The translations under genes and the position numbers were made by a program. A stretch of DNA of 54,453 nucleotides from Candidatus Ozemibacteraceae bacterium (GTDB lineage Bacteria; Muiribacteriota; Ozemobacteria; Ozemobacterales; Ozemobacteraceae). Positions 9,106 through 15,378 of the stretch are shown one piece after another. The DNA lies in the NCBI GenBank assembly GCA_937998695.1, contig CALLCO010000232.1:1-54453 (forward strand), in the 5' to 3' direction. Positions within the stretch are counted from its first letter, which is position 1. Each line of letters opens with the position of its first letter. The notes beneath the pieces are model-generated. The model ran no database searches. It was not told where the DNA came from and saw only the letters and a list, made by a program, of their open reading frames with translations.

Positions 9106-9217
9106 GGCCCCCCCTTGGTTGTTCGTCAGTATAGGGAAGCAAGCCGCATACCAGCCATGCGAGGCCAAAAAGGGGGCTGCACACGCCCGTTTCTCTGACC
9201 CCGGGCGGAAAAAGTGC

Positions 9218-9223
9218 TAGAAT
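9218..9223 (+). promoter_or_regulatory. -10-like hexamer immediately before the radical SAM gene (possible leaderless start)
   Basis: TAGAAT ends eight bases before the ATG at 9232. A transcript starting seven bases after it would begin within two bases of the start codon. No Shine-Dalgarno sequence precedes the ATG. The same layout is found at 11465, 36896 and 40847. Confidence 0.4.
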
Positions 9224-9231
9224 GTTGGCGC

Positions 9232-10518
9232 ATGACTGCTGATTCCTTCCCTCCCACCCCCGCCCCCTCCAGGGGGAAGAAGGCACCGCCGGCGCCCCCC
9301 CTGGCGCTGACCGGCCGGCCCGTTGTGCTCCTGCGGATGCAGAACTACAACAAAGTCAGCTTCGGCGCCCTGCTGGGAGCCGTGCCACCTGACCTGCTGG
9401 CCCGGGTCGAGATCCTGATCTGGGAAAAATATGGCCCGCCGCCGCCGATTCCCGCCGATCACCCCACCCTCCGCCTGTATTCCTTCATGATGCCGCATGC
9501 CGATCAGGTCTCGGCCGAACTGACCCGCCTCCGGGCTCATCTGCCTCCCGGGCACCGCCATTTCTTCGTGGTCGGAGGCGCCCAGGCCACCACCAACCCC
9601 GAAACCATGGACGGCCTCGCCTTCGATCTCGTGGTATCGGGCGAGGGGGAAGCGTTCTTCCCGAGCCTGCTCACCGACTGGCTCGCCGACTCGCCTCCCC
9701 GGGGGCGCATCCAGACGGGCCCGGAATGGGTCGACCTCGACCGGTACCCGGGCTTCCACCCGGCCATCGGCTACCTTCCCCCGATCGAGATCAGCCGGGG
9801 CTGCCGGTTCGGATGCAATTTCTGCGCCGTACCCCGGCTCTACCGCGGCACCTTGCGGCACCGCAGCATCCCACGCATCGTCGAGATCGCGGAGCGGTAC
9901 CGTGAGATTTTTCCCGCTCGACGACGTGTCAAATTTCTGTCATCGAACGCGTTCGCCTACGGTTCGGACGGCCGCATGCCGGAACCGGCCGCCCTGCATG
10001 ACCTGCTCGAGGCCATCCGCAAGGCCGGTTTTCCCCAGATCAACCTGGGGTCCTTCCCCTCAGAAGTCAGACCGGATTTCGTGACCCGCGAGGTCCTGGA
10101 GGTCGTCCGCCCCTACCTGACCAACCGCGAGATCGTCATCGGGTTGCAGTCCGGGCACGACGAACGGCTGGCCGCCATGCACCGGGGTCACACCCGGGAA
10201 CAGGCCATCCGAGCCCTGGAACTGCTGCGCGAGTATCATTTCACCCCCCACGTCGATTTCATCGTGGGTACTCCTGGCGAGACGGCCGCCCAGCAGCGCG
10301 AGATGGTGACGTTCATGGAGGAGCTGGTCAACCGGTTTGGCATCAGGATCCACATGCACACGTTCATGTCCCTCCCCGGTGCCAACTGGCAGGATCAACC
10401 CACCCGGGCGGTCATCCCCGAGGTGCACGAGAGCCTGCGCCGCCTGGCACGGGCGGGTGTCCTCGACGGCTGGTGGGAGAACCAGATCGGCTACGCTCGC
10501 AAGAAAGCGGGACTTTGA
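9232..10518 (+). CDS. B12-binding-domain radical SAM protein (MJ1487-like family)
   Basis: A radical SAM enzyme of 428 residues. The Cx3CxxC motif that holds the [4Fe-4S] cluster is at C191, C195 and C198, preceded by the EISRGC context typical of B12-binding radical SAM enzymes. The first 170 residues form a Rossmann-like region with the VVGGAQAT and VVSGEGE motifs seen in cobalamin-binding-domain members of this superfamily; the classic DxHxxG lower ligand is not evident. The TIM-barrel continues to about residue 400 (EIVIGLQSGHDE, HVDFIVGTPGE). Layout resembles the MJ_1487-type B12-binding/radical SAM family, whose reaction is unknown; methylthiolation or methyl transfer are possible. The ATG at 9232 is preferred; a GTG at 9214 is in frame. 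No partner gene overlaps it. Confidence 0.85.
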   Translation: MTADSFPPTPAPSRGKKAPPAPPLALTGRPVVLLRMQNYNKVSFGALLGAVPPDLLARVEILIWEKYGPPPPIPADHPTLRLYSFMMPHADQVSAELTRLRAHLPPGHRHFFVVGGAQATTNPETMDGLAFDLVVSGEGEAFFPSLLTDWLADSPPRGRIQTGPEWVDLDRYPGFHPAIGYLPPIEISRGCRFGCNFCAVPRLYRGTLRHRSIPRIVEIAERYREIFPARRRVKFLSSNAFAYGSDGRMPEPAALHDLLEAIRKAGFPQINLGSFPSEVRPDFVTREVLEVVRPYLTNREIVIGLQSGHDERLAAMHRGHTREQAIRALELLREYHFTPHVDFIVGTPGETAAQQREMVTFMEELVNRFGIRIHMHTFMSLPGANWQDQPTRAVIPEVHESLRRLARAGVLDGWWENQIGYARKKAGL

Positions 10519-10967
10519 GTCCGAAAGAATCAATAGGTTCCCCACCTTCCTCGTGATCCTGTCATACCGGCGAAAACCCAAACCGTGAAATCATCACCTC
10601 ATCTTTGGGGGCTTCAATCCGCAGGGTCATGTGATTCTCGGCGCTCTGGAGGTGGAGAGCCGGGGAAAGGTATTTCGGAGCCTTGGGCCGGCTTGCCGCA
10701 AGATCCTCATGGAGCCGGCCGAATCGGTCCGAAGGCGAGGCGGATGGCCGCCCCGCCGCATCGACGTCCCACGAGGCCGGGATGGCTTCGCGCCTCGCAG
10801 AGCGCCTGGGATGACGCTGCTGCGAAATTGGACGCCGATTCGAGCTGAGCCTGTGGCAACCGATGCAAGCCGACGGCATGGGATCTGGAGGTAAGGCCGG
10901 CCCAAGGCCCTGGCCATGCAGAAAAGCGCGCGATCCGCAAATGCCCCTGTTCGATCCGAAAGTCGGG
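10519..10967. other. Gene-free interval upstream of the tRNA pair
   Basis: About 450 bases without a convincing gene. Short open frames exist on both strands, but none has a ribosome site plus plausible composition. Segments such as TCATACCGGCGAAA (10562) and CGCCTGGGATGACG (10802) look like the dispersed intergenic repeat fragments common in many bacterial genomes, but no second copy is in this window. Confidence 0.45.
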
Positions 10968-10996
10968 TTGACTTGGGTCTTCGATCATGGTAGCAT
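10968..10996 (+). promoter_or_regulatory. Promoter of the tRNA-Gln/tRNA-Glu unit
   Basis: TTGACT (10968-10973), exactly 17 bases, then TAGCAT (10991-10996). The predicted transcript would begin a few bases before the first tRNA. Confidence 0.6.
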
Positions 10997-11008
10997 AGAC
11001 ACTACCAT

Positions 11009-11079
<71 letters not shown>

Positions 11080-11087
11080 CTCTCAAT

Positions 11088-11161
11088 GGCCCCATGGTGT
11101 AACCGGCTAACACGCAGCCCTCTCAAGGCTGAGAGCGCGGGTTCGAGTCCCGCTGGGGCTA
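11088..11161 (+). tRNA. tRNA-Glu (anticodon CTC)
   Basis: The acceptor stem pairs GGCCCCA with TGGGGCT (one G-T pair at the end), with discriminator A. The anticodon stem CAGCC/GGCTG encloses CTCTCAA, giving anticodon CTC (reads GAG, Glu). The T loop is TTCGAGT. CCA is not encoded. It follows tRNA-Gln after eight bases, so the two are one transcript. Confidence 0.93.
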
Positions 11162-11197
11162 CCGGGGGGTGGTTGCAAGCCATCCCGCACCGTGTCG

Positions 11198-11222
11198 AAA
11201 ACCCGCCCACAAGGCGGGTTTT
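11198..11222 (+). terminator. Rho-independent terminator of the tRNA unit
   Basis: A perfect 10-bp inverted repeat, AAAACCCGCC / GGCGGGTTTT, with a 5-base loop. The T-run is part of the right arm. It lies 36 bases after tRNA-Glu. Confidence 0.85.
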
Positions 11223-11477
11223 CTGCTTCTGAGCCTTTCCGTTCGTCCTCCTTCGTCGACCGAACCGGGCAAGGGTGATTCGCCTGGGATGAGGCGGCCC
11301 CTGGAGGCAATCACCGCTCGATCTTCCTCTTCCTGAATCATCCCCGCTTCTGCGCCTCTTTCCCACCGCCCGTCAATTGGGGATAGCTTGGGTGCCCACC
11401 CTCTATTGAACAAGTACTTCAGGCCTTGAGAACGCGCCGTCTTCCGCTCTGAGGCAGGGTGCGGTAGAATGGGACCG

Positions 11478-11963
11478 ATGCATGAGGCATCCGTGTCCAC
11501 CCGGGCCGCCTTCCTGGGGCTGGCCGGAGCGTTGGTGGTCATCGCCCTGGCCATGGTGCCGGAAGGTCGTACCCCTTATTTCCTGGGGGCGCGGGTTTTC
11601 GAGGGGGCCCTGGCTTGTTTCGGGCTGGCCCTGGGGGCCGGTAAGGCCCGACGACCGATCAGACCGGTTGACCGAACTTGCCGGCCAGGGCCCGGTAGGC
11701 CTCCTGGACCCGCTGGTATTCACGTTGAGCGAACTCCCGAAAGCTGTCGGGCAGAGTCGGATAGAGATCGGGGTGATATTCCCGGCTCTTCTTCTGCCAG
11801 GCTTCGGCGATGGCCTCCCAGGAAGCGCCCGGGGCCAGCCCCAAAACCTTGTACCAGGGGAAATCCTCGGGCTGGAAATCGGCCGCCATCTTCTCGAACT
11901 CGGCATCGCCGATACCGAACCGCCGCCGGATGCCATCGATCAGGGTCAACTCGCTCGCCTTGA
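11478..11963 (+). CDS. Possible small two-helix membrane protein, probably truncated (uncertain)
   Basis: The first 55 codons (MHEASVSTRAAF...) encode two hydrophobic helices (about 10-26 and 38-54) separated by a short polar loop, as in a small membrane protein. After about position 11650 the frame becomes Arg/Pro-rich and lies antisense to the end of the TerB-J gene, which is clearly a shadow. So either the gene is the remnant of a longer one cut off by the neighbouring gene, or the whole frame is spurious. In its favour, TAGAAT (11465-11470) stands seven bases before the ATG, the same promoter-to-start layout as three other genes here. I found no family match. Confidence 0.25.
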   Translation: MHEASVSTRAAFLGLAGALVVIALAMVPEGRTPYFLGARVFEGALACFGLALGAGKARRPIRPVDRTCRPGPGRPPGPAGIHVERTPESCRAESDRDRGDIPGSSSARLRRWPPRKRPGPAPKPCTRGNPRAGNRPPSSRTRHRRYRTAAGCHRSGSTRSP

Positions 11964-12816
11964 GCTCGCCATCGGAAGAAGCGATGCTCAACAGCAGGGC
12001 GATGATGACCTGCTTCTCCTGAGCCGGCCGGTCAGCCAGCTTGGCCAGCACCGGCTCGAGATCGGGAGGCTCGGCCAGGAACCGCTTCAGGATCTGCCGT
12101 GCCTGGCCCATCTTGGCGGGTTGCCCCTGGAAGAGCCGGGCATGGAACTCGCGCACCACCTGGATCTCCTCGGGCTTGATCACCCCGTCGACCCGGATGA
12201 CCGCCGAAGTCAGCGCCACCACCCCTTCCTCGAAGAGATCGAGCTCGTCGGGGGAGGCGGGCGGGCGTGGCGCCAGCAGGGCCCAGCGGTCGGCGAACAG
12301 CTCGGGCAAATCGAGAGGCCCGCCGGTGGACAACACGAACTCGGGCTGGTCATCGAGGAGGGTGAACAGGCACAGCCAGGGGTCCCGGCCGTCGGGGCCG
12401 CCGCTGAGGACCCCGTAGGGGATGAACACCCGCTCTTCCAGGTCGGTGATGGTGGCAATGGTGGTCATGTATTCCTTCCGCATCAGGAACCGGCCCTGCG
12501 GATCGGCATAGATGGGGATCGAAGAGACCAGCGCTTCGCCAGTCGTGCGATCGACGACGGTCAGGAGGTGATCGCCACGGCAGTGCCGAAACCCGTGCAG
12601 ACGGGCCTTCCAGGTCACGCTCATGCCGAAGATACCGAAACGGTAGCCTTTTGGTTCGATCGGCAGGATCTGCAGCGACCCCTGCCGGGTCTTGGGCTGG
12701 AAGTCGAACGCCTTCCCCAACTGCGCCAGCGGGGCCGTGCGCCCCGCCCCCGGCGAGGCTTCGCGCCCGAGGATGAACCCGAGAATCTCCGCGGCGAACG
12801 GGCCGCTGCCCTTCAT
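11659..12816 (-). CDS. TerB-like protein with C-terminal J domain
   Basis: A 385-residue protein. The first 190 residues are a beta-rich region of no known family. Residues about 197-312 form a TerB/DjlA-like helical repeat with the paired acidic motifs VIRVDGVIKPEE and IASSDGELKASE. Residues 321-378 are a J domain with the HPD tripeptide at 348-350, so it should stimulate an Hsp70. The TerB + C-terminal J arrangement is that of DjlA, but without the N-terminal membrane helix and with a large novel N-terminal domain in its place. Its ATG overlaps the stop of the propeller-cytochrome gene (ATGA), so the two are translationally coupled, which suggests a chaperone role for the exported products of the same operon. 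It is the last gene of the unit starting at 15285. Confidence 0.85.
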   Translation of the reverse strand: MKGSGPFAAEILGFILGREASPGAGRTAPLAQLGKAFDFQPKTRQGSLQILPIEPKGYRFGIFGMSVTWKARLHGFRHCRGDHLLTVVDRTTGEALVSSIPIYADPQGRFLMRKEYMTTIATITDLEERVFIPYGVLSGGPDGRDPWLCLFTLLDDQPEFVLSTGGPLDLPELFADRWALLAPRPPASPDELDLFEEGVVALTSAVIRVDGVIKPEEIQVVREFHARLFQGQPAKMGQARQILKRFLAEPPDLEPVLAKLADRPAQEKQVIIALLLSIASSDGELKASELTLIDGIRRRFGIGDAEFEKMAADFQPEDFPWYKVLGLAPGASWEAIAEAWQKKSREYHPDLYPTLPDSFREFAQREYQRVQEAYRALAGKFGQPV

Positions 12817-14264
12817 TCCTTGCCTCCGAACATTATCCACATCTGCAGCATCTTGATGGTATGGGGGTCGACCTTCCCCGCCATCCCGCCCCCCTCGTCG
12901 CAAAAGGACATGAACCGATCGAGCTTGGCCTTGCGGAAATAGGCCAGCACCACCACCGGATCGTTCAGCGGGAAGTATTTCCCGGTACCGGTGGTGTGGC
13001 AGGGCAGACATTCCTTGACCATGACGGGAAGAATATCCTGGTAGAAGCTCAGGTTCGTCATGCGCTGCTTCTTCGTCATCGTCCAGTAAGGACGCACCCG
13101 GCCGCTTCCCTCGCCTCCGGCGGCTGGGGATCCTCCGGCGACTGGGCTTCCTCCAACCGCCGGTCCAGGGGGCGTCCCCGCCGGTGGCCGCCCTGGATCA
13201 GTTTTAGGGGGGGGGAAGACCACGACGTCACGCAAGGGGGATCCTCCAGCGGGAGGGGGCGATCCCGTTCCGGTCATCACCAGAGAACCGGCTCCGGGCT
13301 CGCCCGGCAGGCGCAGGATGCCCAGGCCGCCGGTGCCAACCCAGAACGTCCCGTCACTGCGGCCCAGGGCGGTCACCGGCACCGGCCCCGCAACCTCGGG
13401 CAGGGGCACCTCCTCGACCGCTCCCCCGGCGCGGGCCAGGAACAACCCCCGCGCGGTGCCGCACAGCACGTTGCCCCCCGCCGTGGGCCACACGGCATGG
13501 AAGCGGGCGGTGGGAAAGCGGTCCCGTCCCCAGGCCTGCCGCCGCCCATCGGGAGCCACGGCCACTAGTCCAAACTCCCCGGCGGCATAAATGGTGCCGT
13601 TGTCAAGGGCGACGGCATCGACCGCCGGTTCGGGATAGACCCCCAGGTTGACGGGAGTGACGGCATTGGCGGCCGTGATCCGAAATGCCCCCATCGCCGT
13701 CGCGGCGACCACTTGTGCACCATCGGCGGCCAGACCGCGGATGGCCAGAGGCACGGGACCGGGCAGGGGAATGGTTTCACACAGCAACCCAGTGTAAACA
13801 CACAAGCCTTCGCGAGTCCCGATGAACAGGCGGTTGCCCAGGGCGGCCAGGGCCTCGACGAAGCTGTCCGGCAACCCCAGATCGCTCTGGGAAAACGTGC
13901 GCCAGCGGTCGCCCTCCAGGCGGGCCAGGCCGTGTCCATGGGTGCCGACCCACACCTGTCCGCCGGCCACCGTCACGGCACGCGCCGAGGCATCGGGGAA
14001 GCCGCGGTCCCCCCGGCGCCAGCTCTCGAGGCGGTCAGGCCGGACCAGGGTCACCCCGTTGGGGGTAGCGACCACCAGGGTATCCCCCTGGTCCGCCACG
14101 GCCTGGATGTGATTGTCGACCAGCCCGCTGTTGCCCCGGAAGAACCGCATAGCGGTCGGCTGCCCCTGCAGCCGCTGGCCAACCCCCAGTGCCAGAACCA
14201 GGACGACGGTCACCAGAACGGTCACCCCCCCCACCACCCATCGCATCGGACGGAATCGGTTCAT
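12813..14264 (-). CDS. Membrane-anchored beta-propeller protein fused to a c-type cytochrome motif
   Basis: This 483-residue protein starts with one signal anchor (about 8-32). Residues about 40-335 are repeated blades of the two-component-regulator propeller (Reg_prop) type, with recurring 'VWVGTHGHGLARL', 'LFIGTREGL' and 'FWVGTGGLGIL' strands. A Pro/Gly-rich linker with GGSP repeats (about 335-395) follows, then a small C-terminal domain with CLPCH at 419-423, a covalent haem c attachment motif. The sequence around it (ILPVMVKECLPCH) resembles planctomycete-type cytochrome c domains, and M471/M474 or M454 could be the sixth ligand. It must be exported for haem attachment. It sits ten bases after the propeller gene at 14275 and overlaps the TerB-J gene by four bases. 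A role as redox-sensing or electron-transfer scaffold is inference. Confidence 0.8.
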   Translation of the reverse strand: MNRFRPMRWVVGGVTVLVTVVLVLALGVGQRLQGQPTAMRFFRGNSGLVDNHIQAVADQGDTLVVATPNGVTLVRPDRLESWRRGDRGFPDASARAVTVAGGQVWVGTHGHGLARLEGDRWRTFSQSDLGLPDSFVEALAALGNRLFIGTREGLCVYTGLLCETIPLPGPVPLAIRGLAADGAQVVAATAMGAFRITAANAVTPVNLGVYPEPAVDAVALDNGTIYAAGEFGLVAVAPDGRRQAWGRDRFPTARFHAVWPTAGGNVLCGTARGLFLARAGGAVEEVPLPEVAGPVPVTALGRSDGTFWVGTGGLGILRLPGEPGAGSLVMTGTGSPPPAGGSPLRDVVVFPPPKTDPGRPPAGTPPGPAVGGSPVAGGSPAAGGEGSGRVRPYWTMTKKQRMTNLSFYQDILPVMVKECLPCHTTGTGKYFPLNDPVVVLAYFRKAKLDRFMSFCDEGGGMAGKVDPHTIKMLQMWIMFGGKE

Positions 14265-14274
14265 GGTTCCCCCC

Positions 14275-15285
14275 TCACAGCCGCTTCAGAATGGCCAACC
14301 CCTTCTCGGTACCGACATACAGCCGGGACACGCCATCCGCCCCACGGCCGACCGCCAGGCACCGGATTTGGTGCGCGGGCAGGCCATCGCGGTGATCGAT
14401 GGGAGGCTCGATCCGGCCGGCCCGCAACACTTGTAGCCCTTTGGCGGTGCCGATCCATAGATCAGTTCCATCGACGGCCAGCGCGGTGATCCAGCCGTCG
14501 GCCAGGCCGCTCTCTTTTCCCAGCAGTCGCCAGGCCCCGTTCTCGAAGACCTGCAGGCCCAGGGTCGAACCGGCATAGACCCGGTCGGGCAGGGTCGCCA
14601 GGGCGGTGATGCGGTCGGCCGGTAACCCGGAAGACAAGGTGTAGTTGGTCACCAGGGGGCGATCGCCCTCCTGGCCACGATAGACGCTGATGCCGGCCAT
14701 GGTGCCGATCCACAGTTCGCCGGGCCGGCTGGCCAGGCACATGATCTGGTTGCTAACGATGCCCTTCTTGGTGGCCAGATACCCGAACTTGCGGAACGGG
14801 TTGGTCTCGTGGACGTAGTAGTTGAGCCCCTGGTCGTCGGTGCCGATCCACAGGACGTTCTTGTCATCGACATGGAAACAGGAGACGTAGTTCGACTGCA
14901 TGTCGTCCTTGATCTCCTCGAACCATTCCCATTGCAAGCCGTCCCAGCGGTAGGTGCCGCCGCCGGCAACCGGCGAACGGCAGGTGGTCCACAGTTCGTT
15001 GCCCCGTACCGCCATGGCCGGAATCGACAGGAACTTGAGTTTCGAATTCTGCGGGGTCCAGTGGGTGATAGTACCGTCCTTCTTCAACACGTTCAGGTAT
15101 TTCCTGGTGCCGATGTACACATGATCGGGGCCCACCGCCAGCGACAGGACCACCGGGTGGCTCAACCCCTCCTTGGGGGTCAGGACCCGCTCCAACTGGA
15201 TGCCCGCCGGCATCACCGCGCCGGCCGGGGAAATGGCCGCCACCAGGCACCCCAGGATGATCACCCACAATCCGGTCCGTCTCAT
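14275..15285 (-). CDS. Secreted beta-propeller (Reg_prop) protein
   Basis: A 336-residue protein with a cleavable signal peptide (about 1-23, ending ISPAGA). The rest is a propeller built from blades with the Reg_prop signature 'glp...ItaLa...lwiGT..Gl' (for example HVYIGTRKYLNVL, LWIGTDDQGLNYY, LWIGTMAGISVY, LWIGTAKGLQVL). In two-component systems such propellers form the periplasmic sensor of hybrid histidine kinases; here the propeller is free, with no kinase domain. GGGAGGGTAAG upstream supports the ATG at 15285. It is the first gene of a three-gene unit with the propeller-cytochrome and the TerB-J genes, and is separated from the upstream large secreted protein by a strong terminator, so it probably has its own promoter. 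Confidence 0.85.
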   Translation of the reverse strand: MRRTGLWVIILGCLVAAISPAGAVMPAGIQLERVLTPKEGLSHPVVLSLAVGPDHVYIGTRKYLNVLKKDGTITHWTPQNSKLKFLSIPAMAVRGNELWTTCRSPVAGGGTYRWDGLQWEWFEEIKDDMQSNYVSCFHVDDKNVLWIGTDDQGLNYYVHETNPFRKFGYLATKKGIVSNQIMCLASRPGELWIGTMAGISVYRGQEGDRPLVTNYTLSSGLPADRITALATLPDRVYAGSTLGLQVFENGAWRLLGKESGLADGWITALAVDGTDLWIGTAKGLQVLRAGRIEPPIDHRDGLPAHQIRCLAVGRGADGVSRLYVGTEKGLAILKRL

Positions 15286-15329
15286 CTGTCTTACCCTCCC
15301 GCAAAGGCTGTGATAGGGCCAGAATAGCG

Positions 15330-15362
15330 AAAAACCCGGGGAGACGCAAGGTCTCCCCGGGT
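15330..15362 (-). terminator. Rho-independent terminator of the large secreted protein gene
   Basis: On the minus strand a perfect 12-bp stem, ACCCGGGGAGAC / GTCTCCCCGGGT, with a 5-base loop is followed by a T-run. It starts 17 bases past the stop codon at 15379. Confidence 0.88.
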
Positions 15363-15378
15363 CGAGAGCGGCTGGGAA

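Noticed and set aside
10519..10967. Small genes upstream of the tRNAs
   Set aside because: Several 80-100 codon frames overlap each other on both strands with equal quality, none with a ribosome site; this is chance in GC-rich DNA.
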